60,322 nt of DNA from an uncultured Pseudomonadota bacterium (GTDB taxonomy: Bacteria > Myxococcota_A > Bradymonadia > Bradymonadales > GCA-2716585): NCBI GenBank assembly GCA_937123825.1, contig CAKZKQ010000734.1, forward strand, positions 1 to 60,322, given 5' to 3'. This document shows positions 48,249-58,094 of the stretch, piece by piece. Position 1 is the first letter of the stretch, and every line of letters starts with the position of its first letter. A program made the translations under genes and the position numbers. Below the pieces are notes generated by a model that worked only from the letters and a program-made list of their open reading frames with translations, was not told where the DNA came from and ran no database searches.

Positions 48249-50153
48249 TCACTTGAAGCTGATGCGCGGATCGACCAGCGCATAGGAGATGTCGCTGATC
48301 AGCAGGCCAATAAGGGTCAGGAGGCTGGAAATCAGCAGCACGCCCATGACAGCGTTGTAATCGCGCAGGGTGATGGACTCAAAGAGGAAGAGCCCCAGGC
48401 CAGGGATATTGTAGATGATCTCGATGACGACCGAGCCGCCGATGAGGGTCGGCAGCAGGCCACCAAGCAAGGTCAGGATGGGGATCATGCCGTTGCGCAC
48501 GGCGTGTTTGATGATGACGACCGGCTCGCTCAGGCCCTTGGCCCGGGCGGTGCGGATGTAGTCGGCCTGGATGACGTCCAGCAGACCACTGCGCGCGTAG
48601 CGGCTGATGACCGCCAGGCCGCCGTAGGTCAGGCAGACCATGGGCAGCACCAGGTGGTAGCCGATGTCGGCCAGGTGCTCGATGGTGGTCAGGTCACGGT
48701 CGGCGCCCACGGAGCTGAAGCCGCCGGTGGGGAACATCGACACGGAGCCAAAGGCCAGCACCTGGGCCAGCAGCGACGAGGCCCAGAAGACGCCCAGGAC
48801 CATCACACCGCGGGCGATCATGCCCATGGGGGTGCGCTTGTCGGGGTCGCTCATGCCGCGGAAGCTGTAGGCGGCAAAGGCCAGCGTGGCGACGATGACG
48901 CCGATCTGGCTGGCGGTCACCTGCCAGGACTCCACCACGGCGCCGGTGGCCTCCAGCTGCTCTGGTGGCGGCATCGATGGCCATATGCTGTAGTCAGGGC
49001 CGATGGACAAGAGCTTAAGCAGCAGCAAGCCCACAAAGAAGGTCGGCAGCGAGTAGAGCATAAAGAGGATGACGGTCAGGACCTTGTCGGCCGGCGAGTC
49101 TTTGCGCACGGCCGAGAAGACGCCCAGGGGGACCGAGATGAGGTAGACGAGGATGATGGAGCCAAAGGACAGGGTGATGGAGTAGCGCAGCTTCTCCAGG
49201 ATTTTGTCCAGGATGGGGCGGCGGTCGAGGTTGCTGACCCCCAGGTCCAGGCGGATGAGGTTGCCCCAGTATTTGGCAAAGCGGGTGTCGCCAAAGAAGA
49301 TGGAGACCTTGTCCCCGAAGCTGTACTCAAAGCGGCCGCTGTTCTTCTTGTACCAGTCGCCCCACTTGGCCATGACGGCCTTTTGGGCCTCTTCGTTGGC
49401 GTCGCGGGCGTAGGTCCAGTCGGAGATGATGGTGTTTTCGAGGTCGATCTCGCGGTTGAGGTCGCGGTCGGCTTCGGATTGCTGGTCGCTGGAGAACTCG
49501 CTGATGAGCTTGCGTTTGGCGTTGACGCTCAGGCGTTGGACGGCAAACCAGCGCCAGTCGGCGTCCTTGTGCTCGGTGGCGATCTGGTAGAGGTGGGGCA
49601 CGATGTAGCGGCCCATGTCCTCGATCTCATCCTGCGCCAGGACGACGTCGCCCACCGGAGGGCGCGCGATGGGCAGCTTGTCGAGTTGGAAGGTGTAGCT
49701 GTCGCCAGACTTGCTCGACGCGTCCTTGAACTCAGCGACCACCGCGTCGAGCGCCGCCTGGGCGTCTTTGGCGCTGGTGGCCTCGCTGGAGTCGAGCAGT
49801 TGCTGCACGGTGACGGTGCCGCCGCGGCGGTGCGCCTGCTCGATGGCCGCCTCTTGGAGCTCCTCGCGGGATTGGAAGCGGTAGCGGACGATGGTCTGCA
49901 CCAGCGCGTCCACCTCACTCCGATCGATCGAGAAGCGGGTGTTGAAGAGGATCGGTTTGTCCAGGTTGAACTGTTCTTTGAAGATTCGGTACGACTCGTT
50001 CTGACCGGCCGATTCCTTGGTCTGCTTCATGCCTTGCTGGCCGGCTTGTCCGGGACGGCCAGGGGCGAGGTTGAGCACAAGGAAGATGATCAGCGACACG
50101 ACGAAGAACGTCGGGATCATCGTCAGAACGCGCTTGATTACATATTGGAACAT
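48249..50153 (-). CDS. oppB: Oligopeptide ABC transporter permease (OppB-like), with large insertion
   Basis: 634 residues, about twice the usual size. It starts like OppB (MFQYVIKRVLTMIPTFFVVSLIIFLVLNLAPG, helix 1) and ends like OppB (GGLAVISRYARSGLLDVIQADYIRTARAKGL EAA loop, then GGSVVIEIIYNIPGLG). Between helix 1 and the first core helix lies a soluble segment of about 260 residues (roughly 45-305) with a regular charged helical pattern (AAIEQAHRRGG, QAALDAVVAEFKDASSK, EADRDLNREIDLENTI). A second, smaller insert lies near residues 395-470. The inserts are on the periplasmic side if helix 1 has the usual orientation. Confidence 0.9.
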   Translation of the reverse strand: MFQYVIKRVLTMIPTFFVVSLIIFLVLNLAPGRPGQAGQQGMKQTKESAGQNESYRIFKEQFNLDKPILFNTRFSIDRSEVDALVQTIVRYRFQSREELQEAAIEQAHRRGGTVTVQQLLDSSEATSAKDAQAALDAVVAEFKDASSKSGDSYTFQLDKLPIARPPVGDVVLAQDEIEDMGRYIVPHLYQIATEHKDADWRWFAVQRLSVNAKRKLISEFSSDQQSEADRDLNREIDLENTIISDWTYARDANEEAQKAVMAKWGDWYKKNSGRFEYSFGDKVSIFFGDTRFAKYWGNLIRLDLGVSNLDRRPILDKILEKLRYSITLSFGSIILVYLISVPLGVFSAVRKDSPADKVLTVILFMLYSLPTFFVGLLLLKLLSIGPDYSIWPSMPPPEQLEATGAVVESWQVTASQIGVIVATLAFAAYSFRGMSDPDKRTPMGMIARGVMVLGVFWASSLLAQVLAFGSVSMFPTGGFSSVGADRDLTTIEHLADIGYHLVLPMVCLTYGGLAVISRYARSGLLDVIQADYIRTARAKGLSEPVVIIKHAVRNGMIPILTLLGGLLPTLIGGSVVIEIIYNIPGLGLFLFESITLRDYNAVMGVLLISSLLTLIGLLISDISYALVDPRISFK

Positions 50154-50256
50154 CGCAGGTGACCCACATCAGCGAATCGGACCCGAGGCGGCGCGCTTTT
50201 GGAGGGCGCCGCGAGGGGTCCAGGGAGGTGCTCAGGGCGCGGTGGCCGCGGCCAGC

Positions 50257-52173
50257 TCACTGGTCTTTGTACATCAACTGGTACAGGACCTGGGGCCGGG
50301 GCTTCTGGTAGGTGACGTTCTTGAGCGTGGACTGGTAGACGATCACCGAGTCGGGCGACATGAAGAACGTGTAGGGCTGCTCTTCATGCACGATCTGGTG
50401 GAAGCGGTTGAAGAGCTTCTTGCGCTCGTCGAACTCAAAGGCGACGTGGGCTTTCTCGATGATGCCGTCGGCCTCTTTGTTCTTGAAGCTGACGAAGTTG
50501 GAGCCCTTGGGCGCGTCGGCCTGGGTGGAGTGCCACAGCTGGTTGGGGTCGCTCTCCCAGCCAAGGCCCCAGCCGCCAGTGTAGGCCTGGAACTCTTTGC
50601 CTTCCATCTTCTTCTGCATGGTGGGCCAGTCCACGGGCAGGACGTTGACCTTGACGCCGATCTTGATCAGATCCTCTTTGAAGATGTCGGCGGCCGACTT
50701 GATCTCGGGGAAGTTGTTGTAGATCAGCAGGGTGAACTCAAAGTTGACCTTCTTGCCGTCCAGCTTGCGATCCCGCACACCGTCCTTGTCGCTGTCGGTC
50801 CAGCCGGCTTCGTCGAGCAGCGCCGCGGCCTTCTCCAGATCAAACTCGTAAGGGTTGATGGATTTATCGTACCAGGGCGTGTCGATGTAGAAGTTGCCCG
50901 TGATGACCTTGCCCAGATCCATGAAGACCTCTTTGATGATCTTCTTGCGGTTGAAGGCGTGGGTCATGGCGGTGCGCACGCGCTTGTCTTTAAAGAGCGC
51001 GTCGCGGGCGTTCCAGCCCAGGTAACGGTAGGCCAGGCGAGGCAGGATGTCGTAGGAGAATTTGCCGGTCTTGAAGGGGCTGTTCTCGTCGGCTTCCAGG
51101 ATCTCTTTGCGGTAGAGCGTGGCCGACATGGTCATCATGTCGATCTCGCCTTTTTTGAACATCAAGTATTGGGCGTTGGCGTCACGCACGATCTTGAAGG
51201 TGACGTCTTTGATGGCCGCGCGGCCGCCGTAGTAGTTGTCGCTGCGGGTCAGCTTGAGGTATTCGCCCGGCTTGGACTCCACAAAGCGGTAGGGGCCCAT
51301 GCCAATGCCACGGTCGTTGTACCAGTGGTTGTTGAGCTTCTGACCGACGATCTCTTTGGGGTAGGGCTTGCCGTCTTCATCGGCGCCGTAGAGCCAGCGC
51401 GGGAAGGGGTAGAGCGCCATGGTGGTCGCCAGCGAGGAGTAAACCCGCTTCTTCCAGTGCACCTTGAACTCGTGGTCGTTGATGATCTCGATCCGGTCAA
51501 AGTCCTTCAGGTAGCTGCGCGCGGGCGCGGCACCTTCGACCTTCTCGTTCATGATCATTTCCATCGCGAAGAGGAAATCATCGGCGACGACCTCGTGCTC
51601 CTCGTCGAGCCACTTGTAGCGCGGGTTGGCGTAGTCCACCGCCGGGCGGTGCCACTTGACGCCTTTGCGCAGCTTGACGTGGTAGGTCTTGTTGTCGTTC
51701 TTGGGCACGATGCTCAGCGCCAGATCCGGACCCCACTTGTCAGGGTCGGTGATGTGACGGCGCGCCAGGTAACCACCGATGAAGATCGTGTAGACCTGCT
51801 GCACGTCGGTGCTGTTCTCGACGAGCTGGTTAAAACCCTTGTAATCGCTGCGGGTGGTCAGGTTCAGCGACCCACCCATCTTGGCGTCGGGCGCCGTCAG
51901 AGGCGTCGGATCAGGCTCCAGGAGGTTGCCAGCTTCCGCCGCCGGCGCCTGCCCCCCGTTGTTGGCCACCGCCCCCGGAGAGGCCGCCACCACGCCCGTT
52001 TCGAGCTTCTGCTTGATCTCGCCCTGCACTTCGCCCAGGCGTTCGACCTTCTGGCGCGTGTCAATGACGACATCTTCAATGTTGTTGAACTGCACGATGT
52101 TGATGATGACCGCCAAAAGCAGCGCCACCAACAAACCGGCAATGGACAGTTGTACTGTGAGGTTTCTAGACAT
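50257..52173 (-). CDS. Extracellular solute-binding protein family 5, membrane-anchored
   Basis: 638 residues starting MSRNLTVQLSIAGLLVALLL at 52173. Instead of a lipobox it has one N-terminal transmembrane helix (about 8-28), then a coiled-coil-like segment (NIEDVVIDTRQKVERLGEVQGEIKQKLETG). After a Gly/Ala/Pro linker comes the family-5 domain (GGSLNLTTRSDYKGFNQL, GPDLALSIVPKNDNKTYHVKLRKGVKWH, RVRTAMTHAFNRKKI, DLEKAAALLDEAGW). The domain binds oligopeptides or dipeptides and passes them to OppB/OppC. It is first in the operon, 103 bp before the oppB-like gene. The anchored form would tether the binding protein close to the permease. Confidence 0.9.
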   Translation of the reverse strand: MSRNLTVQLSIAGLLVALLLAVIINIVQFNNIEDVVIDTRQKVERLGEVQGEIKQKLETGVVAASPGAVANNGGQAPAAEAGNLLEPDPTPLTAPDAKMGGSLNLTTRSDYKGFNQLVENSTDVQQVYTIFIGGYLARRHITDPDKWGPDLALSIVPKNDNKTYHVKLRKGVKWHRPAVDYANPRYKWLDEEHEVVADDFLFAMEMIMNEKVEGAAPARSYLKDFDRIEIINDHEFKVHWKKRVYSSLATTMALYPFPRWLYGADEDGKPYPKEIVGQKLNNHWYNDRGIGMGPYRFVESKPGEYLKLTRSDNYYGGRAAIKDVTFKIVRDANAQYLMFKKGEIDMMTMSATLYRKEILEADENSPFKTGKFSYDILPRLAYRYLGWNARDALFKDKRVRTAMTHAFNRKKIIKEVFMDLGKVITGNFYIDTPWYDKSINPYEFDLEKAAALLDEAGWTDSDKDGVRDRKLDGKKVNFEFTLLIYNNFPEIKSAADIFKEDLIKIGVKVNVLPVDWPTMQKKMEGKEFQAYTGGWGLGWESDPNQLWHSTQADAPKGSNFVSFKNKEADGIIEKAHVAFEFDERKKLFNRFHQIVHEEQPYTFFMSPDSVIVYQSTLKNVTYQKPRPQVLYQLMYKDQ

Positions 52174-53373
52174 ACGTAATCGCCCCCCGATGGGCTCCAA
52201 CCAACCTTTTCAGGCCACTTCGCAAATCAGCGTAGCAACTTAGACCCGCCCAGAAACAAAAGTCAATGGAGCTCTCGCGACCTCGCTGCGCTCGGTCGCT
52301 CGAGCGGTTCGGTCGCCGGCGCTGCGCTTGGCTTCCTTTTGGTTCGCTTGCTGCGCTGCGCTTTTGGTTCGGTCGCCTGCGCTGCGCTTGGCTTCCTTGT
52401 GGTTCGTTCGCTTCGCTCACTTATGGGATTTGTGATGGGTGGGTTCTTGGCTTCGCCGGTACGAGTTGGGCATTTCGGCGAAATTGGTTCATTTTTGGAG
52501 GTCGGATGAACGATGGCGGCGCTTGGAAGGGCTTTCCAAGGGGGTTTGTGGTCGGTGGTGGCGGTTTGGGAGGCTTTCCAAAGGGGTGGACGGCTTTTCT
52601 GGTGGGAATTGTTGGGTTCTCCAAGACCGTGGGGTCTGGTTTTGGGGCGGAGGTGGGCGGCGATAGCCCGCTGACCGGAGCGGCTTCGTATTTGAAGACC
52701 AACGCCGAAGAAGAATCGATGGGGGCGGAGGTGGGCGGCGATAGCCCGCTGACCGGAGCGACCCTGGAATTTAAGAACCCGCGCCGTCAACACTCACAAA
52801 GGCCAGCAGGGCAGGCGAGCTGCGCCGCCCTCCCTGCCCCCGTTCAAGCCGGGCATACACGTTTGGGTGCAGGCACCAAGACCATAAATATCGCCAGCCG
52901 CACGACCCCACCACCCCAAACGAACCACTTTCGACGAGATGCCCAACTCGTACCGGCGAAGCCAAGAACCCAACCCATCACAAATGCCATAAGCAAGCGA
53001 AGCGCGCGAACCAAAAGGAAGCGAGCAACGCGAGCGACCGAACCAAAAGCAAGCCAAGCGAAGCGCCGGCGCCGCGAACCAAAAGGGCAGCCAAGCGCAG
53101 CGCGGCAACCGAACCGCGCCTGAGCTCGAGCTTGAGCGACTGAGCGACCGAGCGCAGCGAGGGAGCGAAAAGAAGCGAAAAAAAGCTCAAGTCTCAGCGC
53201 CCCCCGGTCGATTGTCATTTGTCTGGCGATGAGATTGCGTTCGGGCCGGACACCAGGGGCGTTGACTGCGGGGCTTTGTGCCGTGGTTGGGCGCTGGCTG
53301 GGAGGCATCAGGCCGATCAAAACCGTTGATTGTGTGAGGCGGGTTTAAGGAAGAGCCCGCAGGAGGAGTCGTC
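52174..53373. other. Intergenic region with block C and flanks
   Basis: 1.2 kb without genes. It is almost entirely block C, with about 90 bp on the left and about 180 bp on the right. The right flank holds the SD GGAGGAG at about 53362-53368 for the next gene. No RNA gene was found. Confidence 0.5.
52265..53190. repeat. Long palindromic intergenic block C
   Basis: The largest of the three. Left arm from about 52270 (TCGCTGCGCTCGGTCGCTCG, GCTGCGCTTTTGGTTCGG), with the TTTGTGATGGGTGGGTTCTT segment near 52429, then CTTTCCAAGGGGGTTTGTGG. The core carries two direct copies of a 78-bp unit starting GGGGCGGAGGTGGGCGGCGA at 52644 and 52722. The right arm is inverted (GAACCCAACCCATCACAAAT near 52968-52987, then AGCGAAGCG tracts and GAGCGCAGCGAGGGAGCGA near 53150-53168). 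It separates the divergent binding-protein and lipoprotein genes, so promoters must lie in its flanks or inside. Confidence 0.85.
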
Positions 53374-54117
53374 ATGAAAGCCCAACGCCGTGTTTCGAGC
53401 CGTCACAGTGTCTTTGTGGTCTTGTTGGCCGTGTCTTTGCTGACCTTGATGGCCTGCGCTCAGGATGACGTGGCCACGGAGGGTTCCGAGGAGATCTCGG
53501 GGGTGTCGCAGAACTTCAGCCCGGAGAGCGAGGTGGAGTATCTGGTGTCCACCGCGACCTTTGATGCCCAGCCCAGCTCGGACTTTGACGCCCGTGAGCT
53601 TTACCGCAACGTGGCCAGCTACGAGTTGAACTCGCCCGAGCGCCTGCAAGACTTCCAGAGCGATGTGTTGGAGGACATCTTCAAGGAGCGTTTGACGCCC
53701 CATGAGACCCCTCGGATGGGGACCTACGAGTTGGTGGATTGTGTGGTCATTGGTGAGGACGGTGGTCTGCGCCGCGCGGACAACTGGTTTGGTGGCACGA
53801 CGCTCTTTAGCGAGGTGAGCTACTCGCTGGACCTGGCCGCCATCTCCAATGAGCAGGGTTTTGATGAGTTGGATGTTCATCAGGACATCAACGATGGGGT
53901 GATGCACTTCCGTGGTGCGCGCAGCAGCGAGATCCTCTTTGCACGCAGCAACGGTGAGTTGGTGTACCGGATGGAGCACAAGAGCTACACGTACAACAAC
54001 GATGAGGGCGACCCCCACATGTCCTGGATGATCTTGTCGCGCGTGGACGACGCCCGCGCCCCCATCATGCCCGGTCAGCCGGTCTTCATGCGGATGCGCT
54101 ACGTCCACGGTTTCTGA
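53374..54117 (+). CDS. Lipoprotein of unknown function (247 aa)
   Basis: GGAGGAG precedes the ATG at 53374. The signal sequence ends in a lipobox (LLTLMAC, about residue 27). The mature protein is acidic and mixed alpha/beta, with short strands (VEYLVSTATFDAQ, YELVDCVVIGEDGG, YSLDLAAISNEQG) and ends YVHGF. It has one Cys besides the lipid Cys and no recognisable domain. Codon usage resembles neighbouring genes. No operon partner is visible: block C lies upstream, and 500 bp of unassigned DNA downstream. Confidence 0.75.
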   Translation: MKAQRRVSSRHSVFVVLLAVSLLTLMACAQDDVATEGSEEISGVSQNFSPESEVEYLVSTATFDAQPSSDFDARELYRNVASYELNSPERLQDFQSDVLEDIFKERLTPHETPRMGTYELVDCVVIGEDGGLRRADNWFGGTTLFSEVSYSLDLAAISNEQGFDELDVHQDINDGVMHFRGARSSEILFARSNGELVYRMEHKSYTYNNDEGDPHMSWMILSRVDDARAPIMPGQPVFMRMRYVHGF

Positions 54118-54617
54118 GATTGCGCAAAGGGGTTGGCCCTGGAGGCCGCCCCGGTGAGTCCCGATGCTTATCCGATGCGCTGTGGCAGTGGGCCGATGGA
54201 GGCGGCCCGTGCAGGCGCGCCGCCGATGTTCTGGCGGTTTGAGAGTGCAGGCCTGGGGAGTTGTGGTTTAGCGACGCGCCTTATGGATGATGTCGCGTTG
54301 AGCTCCGCCCCACGCTTTGATGCAGAGCAGCTGGTCTTCGGTCCCAAAGCATGCAGGTTTGCCATACGAGCGAGCCTTTGAAAGCGCGCTTTGGCATGAG
54401 TTTCGTCCCCTTGGGTCTTGCGTGCATTCGTGATGGAGTTTGCGGGCAGGACCAGGCTCAACATGCGGCTTTGATGACCGCGCCAGCGAGCCCTCCCAAA
54501 CTCACAGCCCCAATCTCCGGGGCCTGCACCCTCAAGCCGCCAGATGCCCTCCGTGGTGAACCTTTGATGGTTTTCGCTGCGGGGGGTTTTGGTGTTTTTG
54601 GGGCCTGGGAAGGGAGA
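54118..54617. other. Unassigned region
   Basis: About 500 bp between the lipoprotein and fatty acyl-AMP ligase genes. Short open frames are present on both strands, but none has a start with a ribosome-binding site or a recognisable domain. No repeat or structured element was noticed. Confidence 0.4.
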
Positions 54618-56495
54618 TCAGGACTTGGTGTTGCCGAAGATGCCCCGGATGCCTTTGCCGAGTTGGGCAAAGACGCCTCGCGCGCGTTCGGTGAGGGCGT
54701 TGATGGTTTGCTGGCGTGGTTTGCGCGGTTCGAGGCGAGCGTCGAGGTAGAGGGCACGGCACTTGAAATGTCGGATGCGTCCGGACTGGCTCCTTGGCAG
54801 CGTGCGGGGCGGGAGGATGCGGATGTCGTGAGGCGGGGTGCCCAGCAGGCGTTCGACGGCGTGGAGGATGATCTCGCGCAGGCGCTCGGTGTCGATGCCC
54901 TCGCTGGTCTCTGCGGCGACGATGAGCAGCTCGGGGCCGTGTTCGAGGCTCTGTGAGGAGGCGGACTGGTTGGGGAGTTGCTGGGCCAGTCGGCTGATGG
55001 CGTCGTGTTTGGCGGCGGCCGCAGCGGCGGTGTGGACACCAAAGACGGCCACCGCGCCGGGGCGAACGCCGTCGATGCCGCCCAGGACAGTCTCCAGCGT
55101 GGCGGGGTGGACGGTGCGGCTGCCCAGGTTGATGGCCTCGCTGCGGCGTCCCAGGACATAGAGGTCGCCGTCGGCGATGTAGCCAAGGTCTCCGGTGGTG
55201 ATCCAGCCGTCGGCGTCGAGTCCCAGTTGGTCATCGTGCCCGTACCCCACGCTGACCGAAGGGCCTTGGACAAAAAGCTCGCCCACGGTGCGCTCACCCA
55301 CAGGTTTGCCCTGCATGTCGCGCAGCTCCAGGTTGACCGAGGGCAGGGGAGTGCCGACGCTGGTGATGCCAACGGCGTTGTGGGCGTCGGGTGGCGAGGT
55401 GGCGGCGACGCCGTGGAGTTCGAGCTTGTTGCGGTCGATGTGATCGAGCTTCAGGGGGTTGTCGAGCGCCCCAAAGGTGACGGCGACGGTGGCTTCTGCC
55501 AGTCCGTAGACTGGCACGATGATGTTTTGGCGCATGCCGTGCTTGGAGAAGCGCCGCTCGAAGGTGCTCATGTGGATGGCCTGGACGACCTCTGAGCCGT
55601 TCATGGCCACGCGCCAGGAGGACAGGTCCAGGCCTTCGAGGTCGGAGCGGCGAGCGCGGCGCGTGCAGTAGTGGAAGCCGAAGTCGGAGGCTGGCGAGAG
55701 GGTCCCCTGGTGGTTGTGGATGGCCCAGAGCCACTCCTGGGGGACTTTGAGGAAGCGCGAGGGGTCGATGAGGACCAGCGGCAAGCCCCAGCACAGCGAG
55801 AAGAGCAGCACGCCCACCAGGCCCATGTCTCCGGCCAGCGGGAGCCAACTGACGCCGACGTCGTCCGGCTGGACCTTGAGGTGGTTGCCGATGTCGGTGA
55901 CGTTGCTCAGGATGTTGCCGTGGGTGAGCATGACCCCTTTGAGGGGGCCGGTGGCGCCGCTGGTGCACTGGATGTAGGCCACATCATTGTGTTGGATGTC
56001 TGCCCAGCGCTGCTGGGACTCGTCCTGGGGGTGTTTTGAGGCCTTGAGCAGCCAGTCGACCGGGGCGATGTGCTCAAACTGGTCTTCGGATTCGGCCAAT
56101 GCCACCGCGGCGCTGTCCAGGTCGGGCGGCAGGATCAGCCAATTGGCGCCCAGGCGCTGGCCGATGCGGCTGATGCTCTCGATGGACTGGCTAAAGGGGA
56201 CGCCTTCGCGTGTGGCTGAGAGGGGCACTGGCAAACGTCGCGCCATCAGCGCGCCGATGAAGACGCTGATGAAGTTCAGGTCGCCGGGGATGGCCATCAA
56301 GAGGCGGTCGCCGGGCGCTCCCCCCATTTCCTCCAGGCGGTCTGCCACGCGCGAGGCGGTGGCCAGCAGTTGGGGGTAGGTGATGAAGTTCTTGATTCCG
56401 GCGTCATCATAGAAATGAACGCCGCGCTCAGGCCACTGCTGTGCGGCGTGGGCCAGCGCTGCGGGGATGTTTGCGTTGTCTATGGGTGCCTGCAT
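54618..56495 (-). CDS. Fatty acyl-AMP ligase (FAAL)
   Basis: 625 residues of the adenylate-forming superfamily. The P-loop-like motif reads YIQCTSGATGPLKGVMLTHGNI, then SWLPLAGDMGLVG, SPASDFGFHYCTRRARRSDLEGLDLSSW, AMNGSEVV, PVYGLAEATVAVTFG, and GWITTGDLGYIADGDLYVLGRRSEAINLGSRTVHPATLE before a C-terminal lid. The DMGLVG and DFGFHYC features are those of FAALs rather than CoA ligases. FAALs activate fatty acids as acyl-adenylates and hand them to an acyl carrier protein or polyketide synthase. No carrier protein, PKS or NRPS gene is adjacent, so the acceptor must be elsewhere. A weak ribosome-binding site leaves the start a little uncertain. Confidence 0.9.
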   Translation of the reverse strand: MQAPIDNANIPAALAHAAQQWPERGVHFYDDAGIKNFITYPQLLATASRVADRLEEMGGAPGDRLLMAIPGDLNFISVFIGALMARRLPVPLSATREGVPFSQSIESISRIGQRLGANWLILPPDLDSAAVALAESEDQFEHIAPVDWLLKASKHPQDESQQRWADIQHNDVAYIQCTSGATGPLKGVMLTHGNILSNVTDIGNHLKVQPDDVGVSWLPLAGDMGLVGVLLFSLCWGLPLVLIDPSRFLKVPQEWLWAIHNHQGTLSPASDFGFHYCTRRARRSDLEGLDLSSWRVAMNGSEVVQAIHMSTFERRFSKHGMRQNIIVPVYGLAEATVAVTFGALDNPLKLDHIDRNKLELHGVAATSPPDAHNAVGITSVGTPLPSVNLELRDMQGKPVGERTVGELFVQGPSVSVGYGHDDQLGLDADGWITTGDLGYIADGDLYVLGRRSEAINLGSRTVHPATLETVLGGIDGVRPGAVAVFGVHTAAAAAAKHDAISRLAQQLPNQSASSQSLEHGPELLIVAAETSEGIDTERLREIILHAVERLLGTPPHDIRILPPRTLPRSQSGRIRHFKCRALYLDARLEPRKPRQQTINALTERARGVFAQLGKGIRGIFGNTKS

Positions 56496-57316
56496 CAGGG
56501 TGAGCTTTGATGTCCTATCAAGGCGCGACCGTTGCGGTCAGTCTGGGAGACGATGGGGATGGGCAAGGCGCCTCTTCCTCACATGGGTCGTCCCGCTGGC
56601 CGGGGTGGTCTGCGGCGTTGATATCTGGGCGCGTTTGCCGCTTTGGGTCACTTGTGGTGACGCAGGCCGCTTGCGTGCCCCTGTTCATGTTCCCTCTCCA
56701 GTGTGCCTGCGCGCTGGGTTTGGTTGGCCTGCTTGCACAGGCCACACAAGCCGACTCCGGTCATGTTCGGGCCTGGTGCGCGCAAACACAAAACTGGAAG
56801 CGTTTGCGAAGCGGAGCATAACACGGTTTGTCTTTTTGCGCTCTGGCGTTCTTGGGGTCAACGCAGCTTGTTGGGGCAGGCATTTGACGACAGGTGGTGG
56901 GTTGTGGCATCGAGTGGTGCGCTCGCGCGTTGCGTTCAACGCTGTGGGCCATGGACTCCCGATGTCCCGTGCTTGGTTCTGGGGACATTGAGGCGGCCCG
57001 ACGGTTGTGATGACCGGCTGCCTGGCAGACTTTTGAGCCTCTTTTTTTGACGGCGCGCCAGTGGCGCTCTTTGTTTGATCGCGCACGCCGGGCGTGTCGC
57101 GGCTTCCGCGCTGAGTTGTCGCCGACGGTCAAAAGGGCTCGTTTTTGTTTTGTGGGCACAAAAAGAGCCGGTCTGGTATTGTATAAGGCCCACTCGGGAT
57201 GAGAGGCGCGGAACGCCACCGCATCAGCGTTCTTTGCTGCGCTGCCCAACATGCTCTCCCGGTATGCCTGACTTCATGTAATGTTGGATGAATAGAAAGC
57301 TTGAGGTGATGGATCA
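56496..57316. other. Unassigned region upstream of the FAAL gene
   Basis: 820 bp between divergent genes (FAAL, minus; 193-aa protein, plus). Open frames up to about 170 codons exist on both strands but look like chance GC-rich frames (Ser/Arg/Cys-rich, no domains, no SD). The last 60 bp, including GAGG at about 57303-57306, belongs to the next gene's leader. No tRNA, repeat or terminator was recognised. Confidence 0.4.
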
Positions 57317-57898
57317 ATGAGTGACACTTTTGATAATACGGTCAGCCTTAAAGACATGAAGATCGTCAAAGGCGCGCGCCACTGCCGCATTGTCGACAAC
57401 GACGGTGAGATCCTCTTCCGGACGACCAACCTGCGCGACGCCGAGGCTTACCTGGCGTTGGTGGAGGAGAACCGGCGTCTGCAGCACCTTCTGGAGACGC
57501 GCGGCGTGGCTCCCCACAGGATTTACATCCTCGAAGGCGGCGATCCTGACGACGAGATCGTGATTGTGGCCAAGGCGGGCTCTGAGGCCGTCGTGGTGCG
57601 TCACCTGGCCGATGGCCGCGAAGAGGTCGTGGAGCTTGACGAGGTCAAGGCCATCCCGGAGGCCAACTACTTTATTGGCGCCTCCAAGCCTGTCGAAGAG
57701 ATCAACATCTCGGTGCGTTACGATCAGGACGCCGAGGTGGCCTTGATCCGCGCCCACCGCTCGACGGATTCTGCGCGCAGCCTGCGCGAAGCCTGGCGCC
57801 GTGCCTCGTTTGAGTCCGACAAGAGCGTCGAGACCAGCCCCTCCTGGTCCGAGAACGGCTGCACGATCTTCAGCGATATGGTCGTCATCGAAGACTGA
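57317..57898 (+). CDS. Hypothetical protein (193 aa)
   Basis: ATG at 57317 with GAGG upstream. An acidic cytoplasmic protein. Residues 10-35 (LKDMKIVKGARHCRIVDNDGEILFRTT) form a short beta-hairpin-like part, then a charged helix with a possible coiled coil (RDAEAYLALVEENRRLQHLLETRG), then a beta-rich section (DEIVIVAKAGSEAVVVRHLADGREEVVELDEV) and a Ser/Glu-rich tail. I do not recognise a family. It is followed by the 162-bp inverted-repeat element. Confidence 0.7.
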   Translation: MSDTFDNTVSLKDMKIVKGARHCRIVDNDGEILFRTTNLRDAEAYLALVEENRRLQHLLETRGVAPHRIYILEGGDPDDEIVIVAKAGSEAVVVRHLADGREEVVELDEVKAIPEANYFIGASKPVEEINISVRYDQDAEVALIRAHRSTDSARSLREAWRRASFESDKSVETSPSWSENGCTIFSDMVVIED

Positions 57899-57932
57899 GC
57901 CTCCCCGGCGCCCAGCCTCCTGTCACCCAAAC

Positions 57933-58094
57933 TTAGGTTCTGTCTGACAATTGTCCCGTCGCCCAACGGCCCGATGATGCCGATCTCGTCGTTGCCAATG
58001 CTCGACGAACCCCCGGTTCGTCTGTGCTTGTCTCCTCGACCTCGACACCATCGACCTCGTTGGAGCTTGGTTCCAATTGTCAGGCAGAACCTAA
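57933..58094. mobile_element. MITE-like element with 21-bp terminal inverted repeats
   Basis: The outer 21 bp on the left (57933-57953, starting TTAGGTTCTGTCTGACAA) pairs with the right end (58074-58094) at 20 of 21 positions. The 162-bp body carries no gene. The right end supplies the CTA that is the stop codon of the fructosamine-kinase gene. The size and structure suggest a non-autonomous transposable element or an insertion-sequence remnant; a TA-type target duplication cannot be proved. Confidence 0.75.

Noticed and set aside
56761..57252. 163-codon minus-strand open frame upstream of the 193-aa protein
   Set aside because: Arg/Ala/Ser-rich with scattered Cys, no ribosome-binding site or recognisable domain, in a region with other chance frames.
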